Shown piece after piece: positions 33,329 through 42,635 of a DNA stretch of 63,988 bases. The stretch is from Acetomicrobium sp. S15 = DSM 107314. Its GTDB lineage: Bacteria; Synergistota; Synergistia; Synergistales; Thermosynergistaceae. The notes below the pieces were generated by a model. The model did no database searches. It had not been told where the DNA came from and saw nothing but the letters and a program-made list of their open reading frames with translations. Positions within the stretch are counted from its first letter, which is position 1. The number at the start of each line of letters is the position of its first letter. Both the position numbers and the translations under genes were made by a program. Location: contig NZ_JADEVE010000221.1 of NCBI RefSeq assembly GCF_016125955.1, forward strand, positions 1 through 63,988. The letters run 5' to 3'.

Positions 33329-34129
33329 TTAAAGCGCGAACCATTGAGAGCGTTTCAAGCCTATATATTTCTCAGAGAGTATGTTTAGGGGCTTGGTCAA
33401 AAGCTGGAAGTTGTCGGCCACCCTTTCTAAGAATCCCTCTTTGTCGAAGCGCTCGGCCGCCGGATGTTGGGCTGCTTTTTTGTAGTAGTGTATGCCCAGC
33501 CTTGAATATTCTTCCAAACCCAGGCCTTCCCTGGCTTGCCGCCCCGTTTTTTCTTTCCTCACGTGATCGGGCAGGATGCCGACCACAAAAAGGCAGAGAT
33601 CGCCTATGCGATGATAAAGGGGATAGCATTCTCCTTTGGGCAGAAGCTCGGTGATGAAAAGCAGGCTCTCCAAGTCGAGCGCGTTGAAGGGTATGGCCTT
33701 TATCTTGCCTCCCATCCGGAAGACCAGGAATCCTCTTTCAACCCTTGTAAAGGCTGCGAGCAGTTCGGCGAGATAGTTTATGATCTTCGAGTCGTTCAGT
33801 AGATTGTTCAGGCGGCTCACATCGAAAACGGCCACTCGTTCTCTTCCTACGAGCTCGAGGGTGTGAGTGCGCCCTTTCAGCTCTCGCCTCACATGCCGTA
33901 AGAGTATGCTGAACAAAAGATAAGGCGAGATGAGGAGGATCTCATCTTGTTGTTCCTCTAATTTAGACAGAAGCTTGGGATCGTCCAGCATGAGTTCAAT
34001 GAGATCCTCTTTGTCGCAAATGATCCTTTTGACTTCCTCGTGATCGTTTCTTTTGTCCGCCACGGCTTTCACCAAGAAATCCAAATCGCGCTCTAAGAGA
34101 CGATGAGCGATTTCTCCGCCAAATGCCAT
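33329..34129 (-). CDS. Conserved-looking hypothetical protein
   Basis: A 266-aa cytoplasmic-looking protein that I do not recognise. The first third is charged and helical (LVKAVADKRNDHEEVKR), the middle has ISPYLLFSILLRHVRRELKG and GRERVAVFDVSRL, and the C terminus has YSRLGIHYYKKAAQHPAAE. No signal peptide or membrane segment. ATG 34129, eight bases after AAGAGG, leaves five bases to the thiE stop, so the two are probably co-transcribed. That does not prove a thiamine role. Confidence 0.75.
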   Translation of the reverse strand: MAFGGEIAHRLLERDLDFLVKAVADKRNDHEEVKRIICDKEDLIELMLDDPKLLSKLEEQQDEILLISPYLLFSILLRHVRRELKGRTHTLELVGRERVAVFDVSRLNNLLNDSKIINYLAELLAAFTRVERGFLVFRMGGKIKAIPFNALDLESLLFITELLPKGECYPLYHRIGDLCLFVVGILPDHVRKEKTGRQAREGLGLEEYSRLGIHYYKKAAQHPAAERFDKEGFLERVADNFQLLTKPLNILSEKYIGLKRSQWFAL

Positions 34130-34134
34130 TTGCC

Positions 34135-34791
34135 TCACCTCTTATGTATTTCCCTCTCAGAAAGGGCAGAATCCACCGTGCGCCTCAACGATCTCGCCGC
34201 GGCTTCGATATCCTCTTGCGAAACTACGGCTGAGATCACGGATATGCCGCAAGCCCCTTCGGCGATGACCTCTCTTGCGTTTTTGGCGTCTATGCCGCCT
34301 ATAGCAACGACGGGGAGCTTCGTCGATTTCACAACCCGCCTGAACCCTTCGATGCCTATCGTGTGGGCATCCCCTTTGCTTCCCGTAGGGTAAACCGCAC
34401 CCGCGCCGAGGTAATCGGCACCATCCCTTTCGGCCTTGAGCGCCTCTTCTGGTGTGTGGGCCGAAGCGCCAATGATGAAGCCCGGGGGGACGATCCGTCT
34501 GGCTGCCGATACCGGCAGATCCTCCTGGCCCAAATGAACGCCGTCGCAATCGGCGGCCAGTGCCACGTCCAGCCTGTCGTTTACGATGAAGAGCGCGCCG
34601 TATTCGCTGCACAGAGCCTTCATCCTGACGGCGAGTTCGTAGAGATCTCTTCCGGGTAGCTCCTTATCGCGGAGCTGTATCGCCGTCGCGCCGCCGGCGA
34701 GCGCCGAGCGCGCCTGCGTCAATAGATCGCGCCCCTTTCCCATCTTTCTGTCAGGGATAACGTATAAAGCCAGCGAGCGCCTCAGCTCCAT
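34135..34791 (-). CDS. thiE: Thiamine-phosphate synthase
   Basis: Joins HMP-pyrophosphate and thiazole phosphate to thiamine phosphate. The 218-aa barrel shows GATAIQLRDKE, LFIVNDRLDVALAADCDGVHLGQEDLP, GASAHTPEEA, and VVAIGGIDAKN, all characteristic. ATG 34791 lies seven bases from AGGAGG; the open frame upstream of it has no good start. No other thiamine gene and no TPP riboswitch is seen near it. It is divergent from the beta-propeller gene, with a palindrome between them. Confidence 0.93.
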   Translation of the reverse strand: MELRRSLALYVIPDRKMGKGRDLLTQARSALAGGATAIQLRDKELPGRDLYELAVRMKALCSEYGALFIVNDRLDVALAADCDGVHLGQEDLPVSAARRIVPPGFIIGASAHTPEEALKAERDGADYLGAGAVYPTGSKGDAHTIGIEGFRRVVKSTKLPVVAIGGIDAKNAREVIAEGACGISVISAVVSQEDIEAAARSLRRTVDSALSEREIHKR

Positions 34792-34817
34792 AGTCTTGCC
34801 TCCTATTTTTTTAAGCA

Positions 34818-34835
34818 TTTTAACGGGTGTTAAAA
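34818..34835. promoter_or_regulatory. Palindromic operator candidate between thiE and the beta-propeller gene
   Basis: TTTTAAC and GTTAAAA form a perfect inverted repeat with a 4-base centre (GGGT). It lies 27 bases before thiE and 80 before the divergent gene; on the - strand a TAAAAT -10 falls inside it. A dimeric repressor site is a plausible reading; no regulator is known. Confidence 0.4.
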
Positions 34836-34914
34836 TATGCACAAATACCGTATATATTATAATGATAACGTGGCAAGATTAAACACATAGATATTTCATA
34901 GGGGGTGAACGATC

Positions 34915-36003
34915 ATGAGGAGAGCCTTTGCGGCATCGTTGTGCGCCCTGCTTATAGTTTTGGGCGCCTCTTACGCGGAAGGAGCCGTGTGGTACTCCAG
35001 GGGTGATCAGTACAACAGCGGTAACTTCAACGTCAAGTTGCTTCCTCGTGGAACGCTGGCATGGAAGCTCGAGACGGGGAGCAAGATCGTGGGTGCACCG
35101 CTCGTGGTGGGCAGCACGGCATATGTGGGGAATATGGATGGCCGCATCTTCGCCGTAGACGTCAACACGGGAGGCGTGCGCTGGACATATCAGGCAGACG
35201 GTTCCATCATGGCCGCTCCGTCGGCGTTGGACAATATAATCTTCTTCGGCACCTTTGAAGGCACGCTATATGCCTTAGACAGAGGGAATGGCACGCCTCT
35301 TTGGACGTTTAAGACGGACGGTCCAATCCTCGCCTCACCTCTCGCTTTGGGGGAAAAGGTTTACGTCGGAGCCTACGACGGCAGCATCTATGCCTTGAAC
35401 GTGCGCAGCGGTGCCCTGTTGTGGAACGTTCAGAGCCCGAGGGGCTTTGAATGCGCTCCGGCTATGGCCGAGGGGGTGCTCCTGGTAGGCGGTGTAGATG
35501 GCCGATTTCACGCTTTAGACCCCAAGAACGGGGTTGAGCTCTGGGGAGGCAATGCGGAGGGTTCCATCAGAGGTTCGCCTGCCTACGGTGACGGGCGAGT
35601 TCATTATGCCACCGACAACGGATACGCTCACGCGATCCGCTTGAAGGGCGTCGTGCCGCTATGGCATACCAGAGTGAACGCACCTATAGGATCTTCCCCG
35701 GCCTATGCGCAAGGGGAGATGTATCTTGGAGGGTTGGACGGTAAGTTGTATGTTTTGAACGCCGCCACCGGTCAAATATTGTGGGCTTTCTCCACAGGAG
35801 GGCCTGTTTCGTCGTCGCCGGCGCATGCCAACGGAGTGGTGTTCTTTGGCAGCTCCGATCATCGCTTTTATGCCGTGGATACAAAATCGAAAGCGGCGCT
35901 GTGGAGCTTCGAAGCCGACGATGAAATCGTCTCGGACCCAGCCGTTGCGGAAGGGCGTGTGCTCTTCGGCACGCTGAAGGGTACGCTCTACGCATTGCGT
36001 TAA
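34915..36003 (+). CDS. Secreted PQQ-like beta-propeller repeat protein
   Basis: A 362-aa protein with a signal peptide (residues 1-23, ending SYAEGA). At least seven repeats of about 40 residues follow, each of the form VGNMDGRIFAVDVNTGGVRW or YVGAYDGSIYALNVRSG, as in PQQ-binding-like/BamB propellers. Most likely extracytoplasmic, with a structural or scaffold role; the residues for PQQ catalysis are not evident. A terminator directly follows. Confidence 0.85.
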   Translation: MRRAFAASLCALLIVLGASYAEGAVWYSRGDQYNSGNFNVKLLPRGTLAWKLETGSKIVGAPLVVGSTAYVGNMDGRIFAVDVNTGGVRWTYQADGSIMAAPSALDNIIFFGTFEGTLYALDRGNGTPLWTFKTDGPILASPLALGEKVYVGAYDGSIYALNVRSGALLWNVQSPRGFECAPAMAEGVLLVGGVDGRFHALDPKNGVELWGGNAEGSIRGSPAYGDGRVHYATDNGYAHAIRLKGVVPLWHTRVNAPIGSSPAYAQGEMYLGGLDGKLYVLNAATGQILWAFSTGGPVSSSPAHANGVVFFGSSDHRFYAVDTKSKAALWSFEADDEIVSDPAVAEGRVLFGTLKGTLYALR

Positions 36004-36027
36004 AGTCATCGCTATCGCCTGAGGGTC

Positions 36028-36057
36028 GGGCGGCCTGACGCACGGGCCGCCCTTTAT
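36028..36057 (+). terminator. Intrinsic terminator after the beta-propeller gene
   Basis: GGGCGGCC (36028-36035) pairs with GGCCGCCC (36045-36052) around a short loop, followed by TTTATT. Confidence 0.78.
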
Positions 36058-36175
36058 TGGTTCGGCTCTTTCGTGACTAATTTGTAACGCAATTGTCGTT
36101 TTTCTGTTACGGATTAGATTTAGTATATGATGCAAATGCCGCTCGGTGTCGCGCACGCCAGAAGGAGGTTATGGC

Positions 36176-37021
36176 ATGGGGTCTTTCTTCCGTTCCGTCT
36201 TTATCTCCGATGCTCATTTGGGGAGTAGGTGGTGTCGGGCGCAGAATTTGGCCTCATTTTTGGCCTACACCGAGTGCGAGAACCTGTATTTGGTCGGAGA
36301 TATTCTCGAAGGTGCCAAGGTCACGCGGACATCTTCGTGGCCTCGCGCGCAGATAGAGGTGTTCAATCAGATACGCTTAAAATCCGCCGAGGGGCGGGTC
36401 GTTTACCTTCCCGGGAACCATGACCACTGCATGAAAGATTTTATAGGGCAGCAGTTCGGCAATATAGAGGTGGCACCTTACGCCGTTCACGAGACCGCTG
36501 GCGGCGTGCGCATGCTCGTTTTGCACGGCGACCAGTTCGATAAAGTGGTGGAGTTGAGCCCGTGGGTCACCGTCTTGGGGGACTTGGCCTACGAGGGGGC
36601 ACTATGGCTGAACTTGTGGCTGAACGGGCTTCGTTCCTGGTTGGGCATGGGCTATTGGCCGCTTTCGCAATTTTTGAAACATAAAGTCAAAGATTTTATA
36701 CAGATACTTTCGGCGTTTGAGAGCGTCCTTCAGCATGAAGCGTGGAAGCGCCACTGCGACGGGGTTATATGTGGTCATATCCATAAGCCGGCCATTCGAA
36801 AGATAGGGGAAATCCTTTACGTAAATTGCGGCGACTGGGTTGAAAGCTGCTCGGCCGTGGTTGAGCACGAAGATGGCAGGTTGGAGGTATTGTATTGGCA
36901 TGACATGGAGAAACCATCGCTTTACATACCTTACGCTCGCTACAAGGTGATCTATCCTCCCTTTTCCGAACCCATACCGGCAGGCCTTGTGGCGATGCTC
37001 TCCCAGCAGGATACCGCGTAA
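36176..37021 (+). CDS. Metallophosphoesterase, UDP-2,3-diacylglucosamine diphosphatase-like
   Basis: A 281-aa calcineurin-type phosphoesterase. Metal-binding motifs are FISDAHLG, LVGDILEG, PGNHDH, LHGDQFD and CGHIHKP, followed by NCGDWVESCSA, as in the LpxH-related YbbF/UshA-like group. If LpxH-like it would act in lipid A synthesis, consistent with an outer-membraned organism, but some members act on other substrates. ATG 36176 follows AAGGAGG. It is a single gene. Confidence 0.83.
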   Translation: MGSFFRSVFISDAHLGSRWCRAQNLASFLAYTECENLYLVGDILEGAKVTRTSSWPRAQIEVFNQIRLKSAEGRVVYLPGNHDHCMKDFIGQQFGNIEVAPYAVHETAGGVRMLVLHGDQFDKVVELSPWVTVLGDLAYEGALWLNLWLNGLRSWLGMGYWPLSQFLKHKVKDFIQILSAFESVLQHEAWKRHCDGVICGHIHKPAIRKIGEILYVNCGDWVESCSAVVEHEDGRLEVLYWHDMEKPSLYIPYARYKVIYPPFSEPIPAGLVAMLSQQDTA

Positions 37022-37123
37022 AAGCGCGCTACCGCATCGTTGCTTTACCTCGAGTCTTGTCTCACAGCAGATATTAACAAGCCTTTCCGCTTTAGGCTGA
37101 TTATCCATCGTGTCGGCTCTATT

Positions 37124-37330
37124 TCAAACAGTGTGGAAACATTCCGGTGGCAAGAATCCCAACAATATCTTCCTCGCATAGACCGTTACGTCCCGTAGGC
37201 CAAAGGAGAGGCGCTTGAGCATCTTTATTTTGGTATTGCAGCCCTCTTTCGAAGGCATTGGTGGTCCTGTTGTCGAAGTAGTTCAGGATCGGCTGTCGCC
37301 ACCGTTTTAGGGTATTGCATCGTGTTATTG
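37124..37330 (-). pseudogene. ISL3-family transposase, C-terminal remnant with frameshift
   Basis: On the - strand WRQPILNYFDNRTTNAFERG is the well-known ISL3 transposase segment just before the end of the catalytic domain. After a one-base insertion it continues in the next frame as NTKIKMLKRLSFGLRDVTVY and ARKILLGFLPP, stopping at 37124. Only about the last 70 residues survive and no terminal repeats are visible, so this is a dead fragment. It fills the gap between the phosphoesterase and the SprA-like gene. Confidence 0.82.
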
Positions 37331-37357
37331 ACAATCTCTGCCTAAAATATCTATTAT
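37328..37357 (+). promoter_or_regulatory. Promoter of the SprA-like gene
   Basis: TTGACA (37328-37333) and TATTAT (37352-37357) with an 18-base spacer. It lies at the upstream edge of the ISL3 remnant and points at the gene starting at 37388. Confidence 0.65.
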
Positions 37358-37387
37358 ATTGCTTGAGCACGGTAGGCCTCGGGGGAG

Positions 37388-37927
37388 ATGGAGAGCGTGA
37401 AGATAGAGCTTTTCCATGGATCATCAGAAGGACGGATGGTTCCCGCGCAAAAGGTTAAGCTCTTAGCGCCGCAAGAGGCGAAGCCTTCTGCGGACTTAGA
37501 GCGCAACCCGCGAGGCGAGAAAGTTTCGGCAAATCCGAAGGAAGAAAAGAACGAGGCCGAATTCCTCCCGGAAAGGGTCAAAAAGCGGCTCGGGTTGGAG
37601 CCGTGTAAGACCTGTCAGAACCGCCGCTATCAGGATGCCTCAAACGACCCGGGCGTATCGTTTAAGAGCCCAACCGTCGTTTCCCCCCAGGCAGCTCCGG
37701 CTTTGGTGCGTGCTCACGAAGGCGAGCATGTGCGCCGCGAGCAAGCGCGTGCCGAGGGAGAAGACCGCCGCGTCGTATACCAATATGTGCAGCTCCAAAC
37801 GAGCATATGTCCGGAGTGCGGCAGAGTGTATGTCTCCGGGGGCAAAGCCGTTACGGCCACAGCTCCCCGGGCCGAAACACCCTACAGCGCTGCGCGGCAG
37901 GATGCCTCAATAGAGTTTTTGGCTTGA
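37388..37927 (+). CDS. SprA-related (CJM1_0395-type) putative metalloprotease
   Basis: A 179-aa protein with a low-complexity, charged N-terminal half and a conserved C-terminal half. CKTCQNRRYQDASNDPGVSF is followed by VRAHEGEHVRREQ, a HExxH-like zinc site (HEGEH), and CPECGRVYVSGG, a zinc-ribbon pair of cysteines. This combination marks the SprA-related family of putative metalloproteases. Substrate and location are not evident. It is transcribed alone. Confidence 0.78.
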   Translation: MESVKIELFHGSSEGRMVPAQKVKLLAPQEAKPSADLERNPRGEKVSANPKEEKNEAEFLPERVKKRLGLEPCKTCQNRRYQDASNDPGVSFKSPTVVSPQAAPALVRAHEGEHVRREQARAEGEDRRVVYQYVQLQTSICPECGRVYVSGGKAVTATAPRAETPYSAARQDASIEFLA

Positions 37928-38123
37928 GCGCCTTTATCCCTTCCATGACATAGTCCGAATTTCATAGAAATTGAACCGCCATTCTGACTTTGCCATAAGG
38001 CGAGCAAAATGTGCGAGCCGTGGGTGGAGCTGCGTCGCTTGTCTCTTCGGGAACGAAAACCACGAGGGCGAACTTGCCATGTTATAATGAACGAAAACGG
38101 CACAGTATGAGGAGGGGTTGACC

Positions 38124-38531
38124 ATGAGGCGTATTTTTAAGGCGATGGTGCTGGTCGTGGCGTTGGCATTACTGGCGCTCGTCGCTTCGGCTGGCGTGGC
38201 GCAGGAGGAGTCGGCTGACACGCGCATATCCATAGCGCCGCTTTTCGTAGACGGTAAGATTGTAGAAGACAATGTGGTTTATGTGAATGCTGTTTACATT
38301 GAAGGAGCAGTGACATCAAAAACTGGCATTGTTTCGCTTCGATGGAGGAACGACCGCGGTGGGAACGGAGACGTGCGGCTTTACGTGGGCAAGCTCGGCG
38401 AAGCCAATTTAAACGGCAAGTGGTATGTGCCGCGCGTACCCTTGGCTTTGGGCATAAATACAATTACCATCGAAGCGGTGAACCTGAACGGCGAAATCTT
38501 CTCTAAACAGGTGGTAATAGATCGGCGGTAG
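38124..38531 (+). CDS. Secreted hypothetical protein
   Basis: A 135-aa protein with a signal peptide (about residues 1-27, basic start, hydrophobic core, GVAQ). The remainder is predicted as beta-rich, with RISIAPLFVDGKIVEDNVVY and INTITIEAVNLNGE, suggestive of an immunoglobulin-like fold. ATG 38124 follows GGAGGGG. I do not recognise the family; single gene. Confidence 0.7.
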   Translation: MRRIFKAMVLVVALALLALVASAGVAQEESADTRISIAPLFVDGKIVEDNVVYVNAVYIEGAVTSKTGIVSLRWRNDRGGNGDVRLYVGKLGEANLNGKWYVPRVPLALGINTITIEAVNLNGEIFSKQVVIDRR

Positions 38532-38696
38532 AACCTCAAACGTAGCATTGCGTAAGAGTGAAGCGGACCCGACTTTCATGCGATAGGAACGAGCAACTTT
38601 TGTTCCTAAGTAGCAGTAGTTTTTATCGTAGCTTCGAGCGTTTGAGTTCTTCGTAAATGACAGAAAAGCAACGTTATCAATTTGTTTAAGGATAAA

Positions 38697-39365
38697 ATGG
38701 TGAAGGGATTTTTAGACTGGGAAGAGCACGCAAAAGAAATGACGGAGGCTCAAATCGCGTCGAGGGGCATAAGGGATAAGGCCCTGTTAGAGGCGATGAC
38801 GAGGGTGCCTCGTCATCTTTTTGTACCGGAGGAACTGCGGCATCAGGCCTTCGACGATATGCCTCTGCCGATAGGGGCGGGCCAGACGATATCTCAGCCT
38901 TATATGGTGGCCAAGATGACGCTCCTTTTGGCTCCGAAGACGGGAGACAAGATATTGGAGATCGGCACAGGTTCGGGCTACCAGGCGGCGGTGTTGGCGG
39001 AGTTGGGTGCGCGCGTCTGGAGCGTCGAGAGAATTCCGGCCCTGGCGGAACGCGCCAGAGAGGTTTTGTGCGATCTCGGATACGGCGATCGTGTGACGGT
39101 CATCTGCGGCGACGGAAGGCTCGGATATCCCGAAGCTGCACCTTACGATGGCCTCATCGTCACTGCGGCGGCTTCTGTGGTGGAGCCGGCCTGGAAGGAG
39201 CAGTTGGTAGAGGGCGGCAGGTTGGTGGTTCCCTTGGCCCAGGGAATTTGGGGAGAGCGGCTTCTGCTCTGTGTGAAAAAGGCTCACGGCTTTGAGGAGT
39301 CGTATCACGACTATTGCCGCTTCGTGCCATTGCTGCCAGGCGTCGCTGACGGGAAGGACGATTGA
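38697..39365 (+). CDS. pcm: Protein-L-isoaspartate O-methyltransferase
   Basis: Methylates isoaspartyl residues in damaged proteins using SAM. The 222-aa protein has VPRHLFVPEELRHQAFDD, the substrate-binding GAGQTISQPYMVAKM, and SAM motif I EIGTGSGYQAAVLAEL. ATG 38697 is taken, with AAGGA just upstream; the open frame begins 15 bases earlier at a TTG. It precedes ileS by 84 bases. Confidence 0.92.
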   Translation: MVKGFLDWEEHAKEMTEAQIASRGIRDKALLEAMTRVPRHLFVPEELRHQAFDDMPLPIGAGQTISQPYMVAKMTLLLAPKTGDKILEIGTGSGYQAAVLAELGARVWSVERIPALAERAREVLCDLGYGDRVTVICGDGRLGYPEAAPYDGLIVTAAASVVEPAWKEQLVEGGRLVVPLAQGIWGERLLLCVKKAHGFEESYHDYCRFVPLLPGVADGKDD

Positions 39366-39449
39366 AGCCATGTTGTATAATGGCATACATAAGCCTTTGG
39401 GCTTTGCGTGGGGACAACCCGTTTTAGTTGCGATCGAGGAGGATGTATC

Positions 39450-42239
39450 ATGCCAAACGATTACAAAGAGACCTTAAACCTGCCCAAGAGCACATTCCCG
39501 ATGCGGGCAGCGTTGGCGAAAAAAGAGCCCGAACTGTTGAAGTTTTGGAGCGACGTCGGCCTTTATCAAAAGCTCATGGATAGGGCAAAAGACTCCACGC
39601 CATTTATCCTCCACGACGGGCCGCCCTACGCTAACGGCAACATCCACATAGGGACCGCTTTCAACAAGATACTCAAAGACTTCATTCCCAAATACAAGTG
39701 GATGCGCGGTTATCGGGCGCATTACGTCCCGGGGTGGGATACTCATGGGTTGCCGATCGAACTCAGGGTCTTGAAAGATGCCAACTTGACAAAGGACTCG
39801 ATCGAAGCGGTCGAGCTGAGAAGGCGCTGTAAGGCCTATGCCCTGCACTATATCGACGTCCAGAGGGAGGAATTCAAAAGGCTGGGCGTATTGGGCGATT
39901 GGGAGCACCCTTATATAACGCTCTTGCCTAAGTATGAGGCGGCGGAGCTGAATGTGTTGGCCGACATGATAGAGAAGGGATTGGTATACAGGGGCTTGAA
40001 ATCCGTCTTCTGGTGCACCGACTGCCAGACCGCCCTGGCCGCCGCCGAGATCGAATATGAAGACATCGCATCTCCCTCCATATACGTGGCCTATCCGATC
40101 CTCGCGGAGCTTCCGCTCCCCTCGGATGTGAAACCCTTTGTGATAATTTGGACCACGACACCGTGGACACTTCCGGCGAGTCTGGCCGTCGCCATACATC
40201 CTTCATACGATTACGCCTTTTACAGAGTCGGCGACAGGGCATATCTGGTGGCCAAAGAATTGGCCCCACTGGTGGAGAAAGAGACAGGGTTACGCTTTGA
40301 AGAGGTGCTGCTCGAGCGCAAAGGCAAGGAGCTCGAAGGTTTAACGGCGGGGCATCCATTCTACGAAGATCGGGTTGTGCCGTTGGTCCTGGCGGATTAC
40401 GTGTTGCTCGATCAGGGGACGGGATGTGTCCACACAGCTCCGGGCCACGGCGTCGAGGACTTTGAGACCGGCGTGCGGTATGACCTTCCCATATTGAATC
40501 CCGTCGACGAGAAGGGGTTTTTCCTGCCCGACACGCCGTTGGTGGGGGGGCTTTCTCTGGAAGAGGCAGAGGAGAAGATCCTTCGAGCGTTGAAAGAGAG
40601 AGGGAGGCTTTTGGGGAGATCCAAGATCGTCCATTCTTACCCCCATTGCTGGCGGTGCAAGAGGCCAGTAATATACAGGGCTACCGAGCAATACTTCGTG
40701 GCAGTCTCGGCCTTCAGGGATCGGGCGCTGAAATCCATCGACGAGGTCAAATGGATCCCCGAATGGGGTCGGGAGAGGATTTGGAACATGGTCAAAGAGC
40801 GATCAGACTGGTGCATAAGCAGACAGCGCATTTGGGGCGTTCCGATCCCAGCCTTTCACTGCGAAGATTGCGGCGAGTTGATCTTATCGGCTCCATATGT
40901 CCGCAAGGTTAGCGAGAAAGTGGCTCTTCGCGGGACAGACGTGTGGTGGGAGGAATCGCCCGAGGAATTGTTGGGAAGCCTGTGTAAGTGTCCGAAGTGC
41001 GGCAGCAGTCGCCTGAGGAAGGAAACGGATATCTTAGATGTCTGGTTCGACTCAGGCTCGAGCCATGCGGCTGTGCTTGAAGCGAGGCCCGACTTGCGCT
41101 GGCCGGCCGATATGTACCTCGAGGGCAGCGATCAGCACAGAGGATATTTTCAGACATCCCTTCTCACGTCCGTGGCTACAAAAGGGCGCGCTCCCTATGA
41201 CTCGGTCCTCACCCACGGCTTCATAGTTGACGGAGAAGGGCGGAAGATGTCCAAGTCGCTGGGCAACGTGGTCAACCCGCAGGACATTATCGGCCAGCAC
41301 GGTGCCGATGTCCTGCGGCTGTGGGTCGCGTCTACCGATTATCGCAATGATGTGAGGATCTCCGATACCATACTGAACAACTTGATCGAATCGTATAGGC
41401 GCATCCGCAACACGATCCGCTTTATGTTGGGCAATCTCTTCGACTTCGATCCGAAAGAAGACAGCGTCTCGGCTCGCGATATGGAGGAGATCGACAGGTG
41501 GATCCTCTCCCGCCTGCAGCGGGTGATCGATCGGGTTACGAGGGGTTTTGAGGATTACGAGTTTCACGTGCCGACCTTCACAATACATCAGTTCTGCGTC
41601 AACGACCTTTCGGCCTTCTACTTGGACGTGAGCAAGGATCGCCTCTACGTGAATGCGCCTTGCGACCACTCCAGGAGGAGTTGCCAAACCGCCCTCTGGG
41701 TTATCCTTCGCTCCCTGCTCGAAATGCTTTCGCCGATCTTGAGCTTCACGGCAGAAGAGGCGTGGCAGTGCCTCCGCAGCATCGACGGTTCGCTTCCGGA
41801 GAGCGTCTTTTTGAGTTCGTGGCCCGAAATTGACCGCGAACTCGAAGATCCGTCGCTTGAGGAGAAGTGGCAACGCATTCTGACCGTGCGAGGAGCTGTC
41901 AGCAAGGTCCTTGAAGAGGCGCGCTCGAAGGGGCTTATAGGTCAGTCCTTAGAGGCATCGGTGGGTATCGAAAGAGCCGAAGAATTTGAAGATATGGCCA
42001 GCCTGGACGGCGCCCTGTGGGAGATGGTCTGCATCGTATCGCGCTTCGAATGGGTGGAGGGCGCTGTCGCGGGAGACGTGATCGGTAGAGACGAGGACAC
42101 CGGCTTGGTGATCGGCGTGAGCAGGGCGCCTGGCGGCAAGTGCCCTCGTTGTTGGAAATATTCCACTTATCTGTCGCCTGACGGGCTCTGCCCTCGATGC
42201 GAAGCGGTGCTCGAGTCGCTTTCGAGTTCGAGGACGTAA
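39450..42239 (+). CDS. ileS: Isoleucyl-tRNA synthetase
   Basis: Charges tRNA-Ile, with proof-reading of valine. The 929-aa protein is full length: class I signature GPPYANGNIHIGTA (HIGH variant), the editing domain after about residue 190, GSDQHRGYFQTSLL, KMSKSLGN, and a C-terminal zinc finger CPRCWKYSTYLSPDGLCPRC. ATG 39450 follows GAGGAGG. The 85-base upstream gap has a TATAAT box at 39376-39381 but is far too short for a T-box leader. Confidence 0.96.
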   Translation: MPNDYKETLNLPKSTFPMRAALAKKEPELLKFWSDVGLYQKLMDRAKDSTPFILHDGPPYANGNIHIGTAFNKILKDFIPKYKWMRGYRAHYVPGWDTHGLPIELRVLKDANLTKDSIEAVELRRRCKAYALHYIDVQREEFKRLGVLGDWEHPYITLLPKYEAAELNVLADMIEKGLVYRGLKSVFWCTDCQTALAAAEIEYEDIASPSIYVAYPILAELPLPSDVKPFVIIWTTTPWTLPASLAVAIHPSYDYAFYRVGDRAYLVAKELAPLVEKETGLRFEEVLLERKGKELEGLTAGHPFYEDRVVPLVLADYVLLDQGTGCVHTAPGHGVEDFETGVRYDLPILNPVDEKGFFLPDTPLVGGLSLEEAEEKILRALKERGRLLGRSKIVHSYPHCWRCKRPVIYRATEQYFVAVSAFRDRALKSIDEVKWIPEWGRERIWNMVKERSDWCISRQRIWGVPIPAFHCEDCGELILSAPYVRKVSEKVALRGTDVWWEESPEELLGSLCKCPKCGSSRLRKETDILDVWFDSGSSHAAVLEARPDLRWPADMYLEGSDQHRGYFQTSLLTSVATKGRAPYDSVLTHGFIVDGEGRKMSKSLGNVVNPQDIIGQHGADVLRLWVASTDYRNDVRISDTILNNLIESYRRIRNTIRFMLGNLFDFDPKEDSVSARDMEEIDRWILSRLQRVIDRVTRGFEDYEFHVPTFTIHQFCVNDLSAFYLDVSKDRLYVNAPCDHSRRSCQTALWVILRSLLEMLSPILSFTAEEAWQCLRSIDGSLPESVFLSSWPEIDRELEDPSLEEKWQRILTVRGAVSKVLEEARSKGLIGQSLEASVGIERAEEFEDMASLDGALWEMVCIVSRFEWVEGAVAGDVIGRDEDTGLVIGVSRAPGGKCPRCWKYSTYLSPDGLCPRCEAVLESLSSSRT

Positions 42240-42257
42240 GGCAGCGAGGAAGCCGTG

Positions 42258-42635
42258 ATGGAGGAGTTTTTGTTAAATCTCAAAGCCAAGCTTGAGCGGG
42301 AGGCCAGCGATATAGCTTCGCTGCTGGACTCTATGGCCGAAGAGGGCGGGGCGAGTTCGGCGGTTGAGATGGCTCGCGCTACTCATAACCACCCAGCCGA
42401 CTCCGCCTTAGGCCTCATGGAGAAGGAGCTCGCCGTCGGGAATGTGGCCCTCTTGAAGGAGTTGCTCGAAGACATCCGCCATGCCCTGCGCAAGCTGGAT
42501 GCGTGTCCCGAGAAGTTCGGCATGTGTGAACGCTGCGGCAAGCCCATCGATATAGAAAGGCTGGAAGCCAGGCCGTGGGCGAGGTATTGCGTCTCTTGCA
42601 AGCAGAAGATAGAGGCGAAAACGAAGGGCAAGTGA
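42258..42635 (+). CDS. DksA/TraR-type C4 zinc-finger protein
   Basis: A 125-aa small protein, helical in its first two thirds, ending in a four-cysteine finger CERCGKPI...CVSCKQK. The family (DksA/YteA) binds RNA polymerase or related targets. It lies 18 bases after ileS. Its TGA overlaps the GTG of the pseudouridine synthase, so the two are coupled. ATG 42258, seven bases after GAGGA, is preferred over GTG 42255. Confidence 0.83.
   Translation: MEEFLLNLKAKLEREASDIASLLDSMAEEGGASSAVEMARATHNHPADSALGLMEKELAVGNVALLKELLEDIRHALRKLDACPEKFGMCERCGKPIDIERLEARPWARYCVSCKQKIEAKTKGK

Noticed and set aside
34792-34914. A TPP riboswitch before thiE
   Set aside because: The thiE leader is short and lacks the conserved TPP-binding segments; only a palindrome is seen.
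39366-39449. A T-box leader before ileS
   Set aside because: Only 84 bases, with no specifier loop or T-box sequence.
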